This document shows positions 26,750 through 34,226 of a stretch of DNA of 64,000 bases, piece after piece; positions within the stretch are counted from its first letter, which is position 1; each line of letters opens with the position of its first letter. The notes beneath the pieces were generated by a model. The model had not been told where the DNA came from and ran no database searches. It worked only from the letters and a program-made list of their open reading frames with translations. Source of the stretch: Paraflavitalea soli. GTDB lineage: Bacteria > Bacteroidota > Bacteroidia > Chitinophagales > Chitinophagaceae. Location of the stretch: assembly GCF_003555545.1 (NCBI RefSeq), contig NZ_CP032157.1, positions 1,678,546 to 1,742,545 on the forward strand, given 5' to 3'. A program made the position numbers and the translations under genes.

Positions 26750-27377
26750 CGATTTTAGTTTCTAATTCTTTTAATTTATTAGTTTCTATAAATTCTAATT
26801 GGTCATTCCCAATGTTGATATGTTTAAAAATTGTTAGAAGGTGTAGAAGAATTGCTATTAGTGCAATACCCCCAAATAATATTCCCCAAAGCCAAACTTC
26901 TTTTTGCTTGAAAAAAAGTGTCCCAGCGATTAAATAAATAATGGATGAAAAGGTCGAAATAATAAAAGCGTCAGCAGTTGAGGTCCAAAGCGCTCCATTG
27001 AAATAAACGTTTTCGCTTTTTGCAGTTAATGATTTATCGTTGTCAATGAAATTGTAAAATATATTCTTTAATCGCTTTTTTTCCTTTAGGAAATTGTGTT
27101 GTGCCTGGGTCAATGTCTTAGGATAGAGCTTGAGTAACGAATTCATAATATTTAAATCGATCCTTTTATGAGAGGCATTTGTAACGAAATACCGAGCATT
27201 ATTAATATGATAAAATGCTCCAATGCCAACTGCAATTAATGTTAAGTAGCTGTAAGAAAGCCATCCATCATTAATTTTATAACTTTGTCCTGCAAATTTT
27301 AAAAGTGGTAGAAATTCCAAGACTAATATAAGTCCAGGTACAAGAAGTCTGATGAATTTTAGAGTCGTTCTGGTCAT
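26724..27377 (-). CDS. membrane protein overlapping the DndC-like gene
   Basis: A 217-residue protein with hydrophobic segments at about 7-27, 40-58, 135-155 and 160-182, a charged middle loop (QAQHNFLKEKKRLKNIFYNF) and a C-terminal coiled-coil-like tail (LKELETKIDEILQQLP). The layout resembles SLATT-type pore-forming effector proteins of defence systems, though I see no diagnostic motif. It is the first gene of a two-gene unit with the DndC-like enzyme and overlaps it by 26 bp. A membrane effector gated by a nucleotide-modifying enzyme is one reading; a membrane anchor is another. Confidence 0.7.
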   Translation of the reverse strand: MTRTTLKFIRLLVPGLILVLEFLPLLKFAGQSYKINDGWLSYSYLTLIAVGIGAFYHINNARYFVTNASHKRIDLNIMNSLLKLYPKTLTQAQHNFLKEKKRLKNIFYNFIDNDKSLTAKSENVYFNGALWTSTADAFIISTFSSIIYLIAGTLFFKQKEVWLWGILFGGIALIAILLHLLTIFKHINIGNDQLEFIETNKLKELETKIDEILQQLP

Positions 27378-27697
27378 AATATATGGCTGCTAACTTTGCG
27401 AAAAATCGCTTGGTTCCCAATAGCGCAAATACTGCAAGCTATCAGATTTCAGTATACGTTTGCACCGTTTTTTCACCCTTTCTGAGAATACCTCTATCTA
27501 TTAGGATTAATTATATGCTTAAGTCGCTGAATTGCTATAAAATTGGTCCAGTCAACCCGGCTCGACTGGACTATATTCCATAGGACGCTTTTAGAAGTCT
27601 GGCTTGTCAAGGAATATGATGATCTTATTTAAATCCTGACCAAATTTATCCGAAAACTCTCCCTCGTTTCCCGCTGGATAACTTATCAAATCGTATT

Positions 27698-27738
27698 AAA
27701 GGGCTCATAAAACGCTGGTTTTGTGAGCCCTTTTAAAT
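27698..27738. terminator. strong hairpin with T-run
   Basis: A 16-bp stem (27,698-27,713 with 27,718-27,733) with one G-T pair and a 4-nt loop, followed by TTTTAAATTTT. Its A-run and T-run could end transcription from either side. Confidence 0.75.
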
Positions 27739-27785
27739 TTTCCACCTCAAATCGCATCAAACGAAATCAACCGGATAGGTGTCCT

Positions 27786-27827
27786 ATTCGGTGTCCCAAA
27801 CCAATCTTTAAATTTGGGACACCGAAT
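27786..27827. repeat. 15-bp perfect inverted repeat, candidate recombinase site
   Basis: ATTCGGTGTCCCAAA at 27,786-27,800 is the exact reverse complement of 27,813-27,827, with a 12-nt spacer. A further GGTGTCC lies at 27,778-27,784. No T-run follows. It sits 95 bp before the recombinase start. Confidence 0.75.
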
Positions 27828-27921
27828 TTTCCGGAAACGCCTTACTGGTAAGGGTTTGAAGCGATAGAACTTTTAGTGACGGATTTTAATCATTCGTAAA
27901 ACACAAAAAAGGAGGTGGAAG

Positions 27922-29172
27922 ATGGAACACCGTATCAGTAGTCTTTTTTATATCAGAAAGATCAAAATGACAAGGGACAAATTGGCTCCCATTTATATCC
28001 GCATTACAGTTAATGACCAAAGAATTGATCACCGTATCCAACGGTATATCGAGGTCGCGCGTTGGAGTGCGGCGGCGGGTCGCGCACGGGGTAACAGCGT
28101 GGAGGTGCGGCAGCTCAATACCTTCCTCGACACTCTTACCGGGAAAGTATTGAAGCTGGAGCGGGAAATGGTGCAGGATGGACAGGAAATAACTTTTGAA
28201 GCATTCCGGGAAAAATGGATGGGTAACCAGGAACGGCCCCGGATGCTGATTGAAATATTTCAGCACCATAACGATCAACTGGCCGCTTTGATCGGAAAAG
28301 AGTTTTCTGCAGCTACCCTGGAACGCTACAATACTTCCAGAGATCACACAAAAGCATTTTTGCAATGGAAGTTCGGAATCGGTGATATCGATATCAAACG
28401 GCTGAATTATGAATTTGTAACCGATTATGAGTTTTGGCTGAAAACCCAAAGGAACTGCAATCACAATACCGCGATCAAGTATATCAGCAATTTCCGGAAG
28501 ATCATAAATATTTGTATCCGCAGAGGTTGGCTGTTGAAAGATCCGTTCCTGGGATTCAAGATGACCAAACGCGAAGTAGAAAGAGATTTTCTTACAGAAG
28601 ATGAACTACAGGATATTTCTTTAAAAGATTTTGGAACTGACCGGCTTAATCATGTGCGTGACATTTTTGTATTTAGCTGTTTCACTGGCCTGGCTTACGC
28701 GGATGTACAGAAACTGAAACGGGCTGAGGTTGCGCGTGGGATTGATGGTGATTGCTGGATTTTTACCAGTCGCCAGAAAACCGAAACAGCTTCCCGTATC
28801 CCGCTCTTACCGACTGCTGTTGAGATACTGGAGAAATATTAAGATTACCCTGTTTGTATAAACTCCGGCAAGGCATTGCCGATCCTAAGCAACCAGAAAA
28901 TGAATGCCTACCTGAAGGAAATTGCCGACGTTTGTAAAATCCATAAAAACCTTACTTTCCATATTGCCCGGCATACTTTTGCCACCACCGTTACCCTCAG
29001 CAATGGAGTGCCGATGGAATCGGTGAGTAAAATGTTAGGGCATAAAAATCTGAAAACGACACAACATTATGCAAAGATCCTGGACAGGAAGGTTAGTGAT
29101 GATATGAAGATTTTGAGGAAGAAGTTTGGCGCTAAAGAGAAAAGCAATTCTCAAGCAAAAACAGCCGGGTAA
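27922..29172 (+). pseudogene. tyrosine recombinase/integrase broken by one in-frame stop
   Basis: The frame encodes a 416-residue phage-type integrase of the Bacteroidota kind, interrupted only by TAA at 28,840-28,842. The N-terminal arm-binding domain starts SSLFYIRKIKMTRDKLAPIY; the SAM-like core is around residues 105-205; the catalytic half has FTGLAYADVQKLK (where the usual first Arg is Ala, as in some relatives), then after the stop HIARHTFATT (H-x-x-R), MLGHKNLKTTQHYAKI (nucleophile Tyr). The flanking codons EKY-stop-DYP suggest a Lys codon was changed to TAA. The ATG is preceded by a strong GGAGGTG, rare in this phylum. As read, only the first 306 residues are made and they lack the nucleophile. 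Confidence 0.88.
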
Positions 29173-29228
29173 TGGCAGGGCATAAATACCTCCTTTATAC
29201 CGGATAAAATTGCTACTATTACATAAGT

Positions 29229-29597
29229 ATGGGTGCGAACGCTAACAATGAAAACGGTTTTAAGCTTAATCTTTATAAAGGTTTATTTTGGGACTGGCGA
29301 TATGACGATATCGACTGGCAAAAGTCTTCTGTTAGTATTATTGAAAGAGTACTGGAACGTGGTATTTTTGATGAGTGGGAAGAAATTATCCGTTTTTATG
29401 GAAAGGATAAAATTCTCACAGCATTGACAAAAGAAATAAAATACCTGCCGGATTTTATTCTTGACAAGGTATGCAGCTATTTTGGGATTACGGCTATTGA
29501 GTTAGCTTGCTATGAACGAAAGTTGACGAGAAAGGATGCTGGGTATAATAAAAAACTTTTGTTATGCAATATGATCAGCACGAATTTCTATAGATAA
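29229..29597 (+). CDS. DUF6922-like small protein
   Basis: A 122-residue protein. The core GLFWDWRYDDIDWQKSSVSI, IERVLERGIFDEWEEIIRFYG, and a C-terminal FGITAIELACYERK follow the pattern of DUF6922 proteins. The product of 31,611-31,901 shows the same pattern (YAFWDINRENLDFSRDKGFI and FERGKFDDVLSVIVFYGKD) and is the presumed antitoxin of the AbiEii toxin. This copy has no nucleotidyltransferase partner next to it, so it may be a solitary antitoxin or serve the two genes that follow within 20 bp each. Confidence 0.65.
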   Translation: MGANANNENGFKLNLYKGLFWDWRYDDIDWQKSSVSIIERVLERGIFDEWEEIIRFYGKDKILTALTKEIKYLPDFILDKVCSYFGITAIELACYERKLTRKDAGYNKKLLLCNMISTNFYR

Positions 29598-29602
29598 GCA
29601 AT

Positions 29603-29926
29603 ATGGTAAACGATCTTATAATTATTAAGGCCAGCCTTTCAATGAAGAAAACAGAAGACGGTGGACGGAAATCCGGATTCTTATCCGGCTACCGCCCAAG
29701 CCATGTTTTTGAAATGCCTACAGATTTAAGTAACCTAAAAACCTATATTGGAGATATCCAATTTGAAGGGCAGGAACTTTTTTACCCTGGAGAAACAAAA
29801 ATTGTTACTGTTCGATTTCTCAGGCACCCTGCCATTGAAAAACATATTCGTGTTGGTCAGAAGTGGTTCATTAATGAAGGCGCAATAACTTTAGGGACTG
29901 GGGAAATTTTGGAAGTATTGACTTAG
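29603..29926 (+). CDS. EF-Tu domain III-like beta-barrel protein
   Basis: A 107-residue protein resembling the C-terminal domain of elongation factor Tu: SGFLSGYRPSHVFEM, FYPGETKIVTVRFLRHP and GQKWFINEGAITLGTGEILEV follow the order of EF-Tu domain III strands. It has no GTPase domain. Stand-alone copies occur in Bacteroidota, with unknown function; mimicry of EF-Tu, or binding to it, is possible. It starts 5 bp after the DUF6922-like stop and 18 bp before the next gene, so the three form an operon. Confidence 0.65.
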   Translation: MVNDLIIIKASLSMKKTEDGGRKSGFLSGYRPSHVFEMPTDLSNLKTYIGDIQFEGQELFYPGETKIVTVRFLRHPAIEKHIRVGQKWFINEGAITLGTGEILEVLT

Positions 29927-29944
29927 CGTTTAAAAATGGAGTAA

Positions 29945-30826
29945 TTGAACCGTATAAAAAAATCAACTTTGATCGCAAAATTTAAAGTCGAAGGTGTTAT
30001 AACTGTTAAGGACAAAGTTTATGTATTGACAAAGTTTATTAATACCGATATAAATTTTATCCTAACAGACAATTCCTACCTTGGACTGGTCCCGATTGAA
30101 AGGTGGATGGATATTCCCAGAGCACATGACGAAGAAGGAAATTTGAGAGTGGATCTTTTTGCCTTCGTATTAAAGCACTCAGAAGATAAGGGAAAAATTA
30201 AGACTGGGGAAATGCTTGAATTGTGGGATGATTATGTGGAAGTGGTTGAGTCGTTCAAGTTATCTGATGAAAGAATAATAGCATCCTTACAATGCTACCC
30301 AGGCAAATTGGATGGTCCCTTGGAATTAACTGACGCAACAGGTCGAAAATGGGTATTAAAATGTGAAATCAAAGTATCGGGAAGTTTTGCTACTTATGAA
30401 AAAATAAGCAATGACGGGAAAAGGAATATTTTTCAATATTTATTAGAATCTATAGATCATGAGTCAAAGCCCTCAAAGAATGACAAATTGAAAATTACAA
30501 AAGAGGGCCATGCACCTTATAGCCTGTCTCTATTTCAGGAGGTGGCAAGCATTATTGTAGAAGTAAAAGAAAAAATTACAGACGACTCGGATGTTGTTTG
30601 GGCTGGTTATAATAGCCCGATTGAATTAAGAATTGAAATTGACGATCATTTAGCTCTGTTGCGGGGTGGTGACTATAATGCACTTGAAAACATAAAAGTT
30701 CATTTTCTTCCAACCTGTACATTCCAGGAGCATTCCATCTCAAATGGTTGGGCTGATGAGTACATAACTCTATCGGAGCGATTTGATAGCTTGTATGCTA
30801 AAATAAAACGAAACCTGGAAGGATAA
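29945..30826 (+). CDS. unknown protein, third gene of the post-integrase operon
   Basis: A 293-residue protein I do not recognise. It is rich in beta-strand patterns in the first 140 residues (ITVKDKVYVLTKFINTD, LVPIERWMDIPRAHDEEGNL) and turns helical near the end (YITLSERFDSLYAKIKRNL). The start is a TTG with GGAG four bases upstream; no ATG is available near the 5' end. No signal or membrane segment. It ends at a terminator-like hairpin facing the toxin gene. The function cannot be inferred. Confidence 0.55.
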   Translation: MNRIKKSTLIAKFKVEGVITVKDKVYVLTKFINTDINFILTDNSYLGLVPIERWMDIPRAHDEEGNLRVDLFAFVLKHSEDKGKIKTGEMLELWDDYVEVVESFKLSDERIIASLQCYPGKLDGPLELTDATGRKWVLKCEIKVSGSFATYEKISNDGKRNIFQYLLESIDHESKPSKNDKLKITKEGHAPYSLSLFQEVASIIVEVKEKITDDSDVVWAGYNSPIELRIEIDDHLALLRGGDYNALENIKVHFLPTCTFQEHSISNGWADEYITLSERFDSLYAKIKRNLEG

Positions 30827-30858
30827 ATTGATAAGTGTCCATTCCCTTCAGTCTTGCA

Positions 30859-30887
30859 GGCTAGAGAATTCTCTGGCCCTTTTTTCT
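30859..30887 (+). terminator. terminator between convergent genes
   Basis: GGCTAGAG-AATT-CTCTGGCC (one G-T pair) followed by CTTTTTT. It ends the plus-strand operon and lies 33 bp past its last stop. Confidence 0.75.
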
Positions 30888-30895
30888 CATAAGGA

Positions 30896-31633
30896 TCATC
30901 CTTTTTTATTTTGATCTCCTTCATTCTTTTTACTTAGGATATCTGCAATCCGCTTCATGCGGGCTTCTTCTAATGAATCTTTTGCTTTTATCTGCTCCGC
31001 TGAAAAGGCATTAACCCTTTGTTCTATTAGCTGGAATGCCTGAGCAGGAGAAAGGTCAATAAGCATAACAGGTTCTACAGAATTTTCCAACCCTTCCGTA
31101 TCCAATATTTGCGTTAACACAATCCGCTTGTCATTCATGGGAAACTTCTCTGTATAGAAGTCGAGCATTTGGGCAAAGGTGAATTGCTCCAATAAAACAG
31201 CTATATCTACATAATCTTTTTTTTCCTTCCTGTGGCAGATGACATCCAGTTTGAAGGCTGCAATGTCTTCCAGGCTGGCTAATCTTATAACCCCTTCCTG
31301 CTTTACAGGACGAATAAATTTAACGGCCCAGTTATAGATATCGAGTTTTCGGGTATCATCGGGTTTTCCTGGTAATGGCAAGCTAAAACTGAAGCCCTGC
31401 CTGGTTTCGTTTAAAAAGACAACTTCAGGATTGTATTGGAGGATTGCCGTTTTTAACTCAATTATATCAAAAGACCGGTCTGTAAAAAAATCAAGGTCAT
31501 CCGATTTTCGATGTCCAAGTTGAAGGGACAGTGAAGTACCGCCTACCAATGAAAAATTGGCTAATTCGGGAAGTTGGGAAAAATCTGTGAGAACCTGGTA
31601 AAGTGCGGGATCAATTGTGTTTAAGTGTACCAT
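30896..31633 (-). CDS. AbiEii/AbiGii-family nucleotidyltransferase toxin
   Basis: A 245-residue nucleotidyltransferase-fold protein. The active-site motif is VGGTSLSLQLGHRKSDDLDFF (GG-T-S and DxD-like DLD) near residues 31-51. Other conserved stretches are IAAFKLDVICHRKEKKDYVDIAVLL and the C-terminal helical region. In type IV AbiE systems the AbiEii toxin transfers nucleotides to tRNA and stops growth. It overlaps the small upstream gene by 23 bp, the usual arrangement. It probably acts as an abortive-infection or maintenance module for the island. Confidence 0.88.
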   Translation of the reverse strand: MVHLNTIDPALYQVLTDFSQLPELANFSLVGGTSLSLQLGHRKSDDLDFFTDRSFDIIELKTAILQYNPEVVFLNETRQGFSFSLPLPGKPDDTRKLDIYNWAVKFIRPVKQEGVIRLASLEDIAAFKLDVICHRKEKKDYVDIAVLLEQFTFAQMLDFYTEKFPMNDKRIVLTQILDTEGLENSVEPVMLIDLSPAQAFQLIEQRVNAFSAEQIKAKDSLEEARMKRIADILSKKNEGDQNKKG

Positions 31634-31901
31634 AAGCCTTAAAATCTTGTAAAGGAAGCCCCAATAAGGTATGAGCCAAAAACAGCCCTGGCCGGCTTAG
31701 GTACTTATTATTTTGTAAAACATTACCTGTTTCATCTTTTCCATAAAAAACAATAACAGAGAGAACATCATCAAATTTACCTCTTTCAAACATCCGGGAG
31801 ATAATAAATCCTTTATCCCTTGAAAAATCAAGATTTTCACGATTTATGTCCCAGAATGCATATCCGGGCAGTGGTAATATATCGTCAGAACCTAAATTCA
31901 T
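31611..31901 (-). CDS. DUF6922-like antitoxin partner of the AbiEii toxin
   Basis: A 96-residue protein with GYAFWDINRENLDFSRDKGFI, FERGKFDDVLSVIVFYGKDE and LLGLPLQDFKAYG. It takes the place of the usual AbiEi antitoxin upstream of AbiEii and overlaps it by 23 bp. No classical winged-helix AbiEi domain is visible, so this looks like the DUF6922-type antitoxin often seen in Bacteroidota. It is related to the product at 29,229-29,597. Confidence 0.75.
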   Translation of the reverse strand: MNLGSDDILPLPGYAFWDINRENLDFSRDKGFIISRMFERGKFDDVLSVIVFYGKDETGNVLQNNKYLSRPGLFLAHTLLGLPLQDFKAYGTLKHN

Positions 31902-32121
31902 ACACTAAAATTACAATTTTTTTATTGATTTTCTTCTGGGTGTGACTGTTTCCAGCGAGTTCTGAATTCTGAATGAGTGCGCCTGTAATGCGCACAACAA
32001 GACGCAATAATTTAAAGCACCTTGACTAAAAGTTGCAAGTCATCGGAATAAGTGTTCGATATTCACACAATTTTATATTTCTTTTTGGCTTATTTTTGAA
32101 AGTGTAGTGTCACGGAAAGCC

Positions 32122-32139
32122 GAGGTGGAAAATTCGGTG
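32122..32139 (+). promoter_or_regulatory. candidate recombinase arm site at the island's right end
   Basis: GAGGTGGAAAATT recurs inverted at 27,736-27,748 and the overlapping GGAAAATTCGGTG recurs inverted at 27,820-27,832, both upstream of the recombinase. Shared inverted 13-mers between the integrase promoter region and an attachment end fit arm-type binding sites. Confidence 0.55.
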
Positions 32140-32194
32140 CACCGGCCAGAAACGATGAGTCTAACGCGTTGATAATAAATTGGGTAGGAGGGTA

Positions 32195-32217
32195 GGTTCT
32201 ACTCCCTCTCTCTCCGC
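32195..32217 (+). repeat. attR: right island attachment repeat
   Basis: Matches the tRNA-Ser 3' end at 21 of 23 positions (17,447-17,469); the last 15 are exact. It lacks the rest of the tRNA. It marks where the chromosome resumes. Confidence 0.85.
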
Positions 32218-32219
32218 AG

Positions 32220-32260
32220 AAAGGGGCAAGTAGTCGATAAGACAACTTGTCCCTTTTTTC
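32220..32260 (+). terminator. presumed original tRNA-Ser terminator
   Basis: AAAGGGGCAAGT pairs with ACTTGTCCCTTT (one G-T pair) and is followed by TTTC and further Ts. It lies three bases past the right attachment repeat, where the tRNA terminator would have been before the island arrived. Confidence 0.8.
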
Positions 32261-32417
32261 TTTTTCGAGAATGGTAGACAGTTTCTATTGGACCTCGGGG
32301 CCTTTTGCTTTACACAGGATTGTTCAACATGCCTAAAAATATGTAAAAGTGCGTGCATGATTCGTTGCAGGGTCGTTTTTGCATGCCTGCTGGCTTCAAT
32401 TTTGATTGGATATTAGT

Positions 32418-33569
32418 ATGAAAAGCTTCCTTTTATTACCATTTATCGCCTTGCTGCTGTCGGTGCCCGCTCAGGCGCAGCGGCCCACAGGCCGATTAGC
32501 TATAAAACTCAACAAAAACATCCTCAAACCCGGCGATTCATTACTGGTGACAGTGGATTACGAAGCCGGCGGTGGTCAACAACTGAACCAATCGCTCGCA
32601 ACACTGGAACTAGTGATTGAAAACGAAGCGGGACGGCGTACCCGCCTCCGCTGGCCGGTGATCGATGGGCGGGCTTCCGGTACAATATTCTTACCCGATT
32701 CAATGACCCTCGGTAAATACACCTTGCTGGCTGGCTTGCAGCAACGATTTTTCGAAGTGATTGGCCAGGTAAAAAACGCCAGCAACCTGGGAAGTATACA
32801 AGCGATGCTGCTCACCAAAACCGGCGATTGGGACGAGCAAAAAGTAACGGTGGCTCCAGACGGCACCTTCGCTATCCGTAACTGGCTGTTTGAAGACAAT
32901 GCCTTGTTGGCTTTCAATCGAACAAAAGACAATAACCAGCCGCTGGATATCAGCATCAGTAGTCAACTTGATTCCACCTATGACCCCCTGGCCGTTGGAG
33001 GTAGGACCTTTTACATAGGCAACCCGCCGGCTGCGGTGCGGCCAAGCCTGAACAAGCCTGTAGAAACCCCGGATGCGCTATTTGCAGATCGCGGTATGAT
33101 GCTCCCGGCAGTCATCGTAAGAAGAACCGCCAGAACCCGGGCGCAGCAATTTAATGAAGAATATGTCAGCGGCCTGTTCCGGTCGGGAGACGAGCGATTG
33201 ATAGCTGTCATGGATGACCCCGGCGCGATTGGCTTTACCAATGTTTTTAGCTACCTGCAAGGCAGGGTGGCTGGTCTGCAAATTGCACCAACAGGCGCCG
33301 CTTCATGGCGTGGCGGACCGGTAATCTTCTTTCTGGATGAGGTAAGGATGTCCGCTCAACAAATAGCCAATATACCCATTACAGACATTGCCATTGTAAA
33401 AGCTTACCCCCCACCTTTTTTAGGCGCTCCTGGCGGAGGCGCTGGGATTGCTGTTTATACCCGTAGGGGTGGCGAAGCTAATAATCTGCCGGCCAACAGG
33501 CAGGTGTTTAAAATACGAGGCTACACGCCAGCTGCAATTGCGTTGGACATGAATAAGCTAAGATTATGA
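32418..33569 (+). CDS. secreted protein with a TonB-receptor plug-like domain
   Basis: A 383-residue exported protein; I start it at the ATG giving MKSFLLLPFIALLLSVPAQAQ, a clean signal peptide. An Ig-like or MG2-like beta domain follows (about 25-200, LNKNILKPGDSLLVTVDYEA). The C-terminal 140 residues resemble the plug of TonB-dependent receptors (LQGRVAGLQIAP, VIFFLDEVRMSAQQIANIPI, GAGIAVYTRRGG) but no barrel follows. Bacteroidota carry such barrel-less plug proteins with unknown role. It sits between the island boundary and a tRNA-Ser fragment, so it may itself be cargo of an older insertion. Confidence 0.75.
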   Translation: MKSFLLLPFIALLLSVPAQAQRPTGRLAIKLNKNILKPGDSLLVTVDYEAGGGQQLNQSLATLELVIENEAGRRTRLRWPVIDGRASGTIFLPDSMTLGKYTLLAGLQQRFFEVIGQVKNASNLGSIQAMLLTKTGDWDEQKVTVAPDGTFAIRNWLFEDNALLAFNRTKDNNQPLDISISSQLDSTYDPLAVGGRTFYIGNPPAAVRPSLNKPVETPDALFADRGMMLPAVIVRRTARTRAQQFNEEYVSGLFRSGDERLIAVMDDPGAIGFTNVFSYLQGRVAGLQIAPTGAASWRGGPVIFFLDEVRMSAQQIANIPITDIAIVKAYPPPFLGAPGGGAGIAVYTRRGGEANNLPANRQVFKIRGYTPAAIALDMNKLRL

Positions 33570-33594
33570 CAGTTCCTTGAGCCACTTAACGAGG

Positions 33595-33637
33595 AATGCA
33601 GCGGTCTTGAAAACCGTTGACTGTCACAGGTCAGGGG
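33595..33637 (+). repeat. partial duplicate of tRNA-Ser (anticodon to variable arm)
   Basis: 43 bp match 17,405-17,447 with 41 identical, including 32 exact bases from the anticodon stem to the end of the variable arm. The acceptor, D-arm start and T-loop are missing, so it cannot be a functional tRNA. It suggests a second attachment site from a different insertion. Confidence 0.85.
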
Positions 33638-33648
33638 CCAGGCAGTAG

Positions 33649-34101
33649 TTATTTCTCTATTGAATCGTTAGCTTGTTGACGAGACAAAGCCACGCGAACT
33701 GGCGTATTATCTTCCACATAAGCGTTATCAAATTCACCTGATGATTCCCCATTGTGCTTTAAAATAACCCTGCGTAGCCGCTCCTGGTGCTCATCGCCCC
33801 AAAGGCCAATGGATTGAATTAAGGGGATAAGAGATTCGCCGAAGTCTGTAAGATGGTATTCCACCTTTGGAGGCAATACCGGAAAGATCGTTTTAGCAAC
33901 CAATTCATGATCTTCAAGTTCCTTCAGTTGCACATTCAGCACCCGTCTCGTTACATCCGGAATTTTCCGCTGAAGTTCACTTGGCCGCAAGTTGCCTATA
34001 TGGATGAACCAAAGAATACGGATCTTCCATTTGCCATACAATACTTCACCAACAAGATCAAGTCCACAAGTGAGCGTCGGTGTAGTCTTTTTTATGTACA
34101 T
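33649..34101 (-). CDS. HxlR-family winged-helix transcriptional regulator
   Basis: A 150-residue regulator. The start is placed at MYIKKTTPTLTCGLDLVG; twelve upstream codons are open but do not fit the family. HxlR hallmarks are present: CGLDLVGEVLYGKWKIRILW near the N-terminus, LRPSELQRKIPDVTRRVLNVQLKELEDHELV as the recognition region, and VEYHLTDFGESLIPLI as the wing. It is divergent from the SDR gene at 34,227 with a 125-bp gap, the usual layout for an HxlR regulator and the oxidoreductase it controls, often in response to electrophiles or quinones. Confidence 0.9.
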   Translation of the reverse strand: MYIKKTTPTLTCGLDLVGEVLYGKWKIRILWFIHIGNLRPSELQRKIPDVTRRVLNVQLKELEDHELVAKTIFPVLPPKVEYHLTDFGESLIPLIQSIGLWGDEHQERLRRVILKHNGESSGEFDNAYVEDNTPVRVALSRQQANDSIEK

Positions 34102-34226
34102 AAATACAAATATACGGCAAACCCAATAAGGGATCAATACGGATAAATTTATCCCTATTTGATTCGTAAGCCCGTAATTGTTTGCTATCTGCGTACTATC
34201 GAGATTTGTACTACAAACAAAAAAGT

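Larger units (their letters stand above)
27378..27921. other. regulatory and recombination region upstream of the recombinase
   Basis: 544 bp without a supported gene. It divides the divergent membrane-protein gene from the recombinase. It holds a terminator-like hairpin (27,698-27,738), three GGTGTCC words with a 15-bp perfect inverted repeat (27,778-27,827), and two 13-mers that recur inverted just inside the right attachment site. These look like recombinase or excisionase binding sites. Confidence 0.6.
17470..32217. mobile_element. tRNA-Ser-integrated genomic island carrying defence genes
   Basis: Bounded by the direct repeat at 17,447-17,469 and 32,195-32,217. Most of its genes are visibly more AT-rich than the flanking PULs. 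It encodes a tyrosine recombinase (broken), a Kiwa-like pair, an Mrr-STAND fusion, a DndC-like enzyme, and an AbiEii toxin pair. Past the right repeat lies a strong hairpin with a T-run (32,220-32,260), in the place expected for the original tRNA terminator. No conjugation, replication or phage structural gene is present, so it is an integrative island that cannot transfer itself. Confidence 0.8.
31902..32417. other. right end of the island and the following non-coding DNA
   Basis: 516 bp with no supported gene. It holds the upstream region of the toxin operon, the recombinase-site-like words GAGGTGGAAAATT and GGAAAATTCGGTG (32,122-32,139), the right attachment repeat, and the presumed original tRNA terminator. 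A short minus-strand frame over the repeat is a chance reading. Confidence 0.6.

Noticed and set aside
27383-27583. Plus-strand frame of 66 codons upstream of the recombinase
   Set aside because: No ribosome site or motif; it lies in the divergent promoter region.
28876-29172. Separate short recombinase gene
   Set aside because: It is in the same frame as the upstream part and begins at a TTG inside the catalytic domain; one broken integrase explains both parts.
32161-32358. Minus-strand frame of 65 codons over the right attachment site
   Set aside because: It covers the tRNA-derived repeat and the terminator and resembles nothing.
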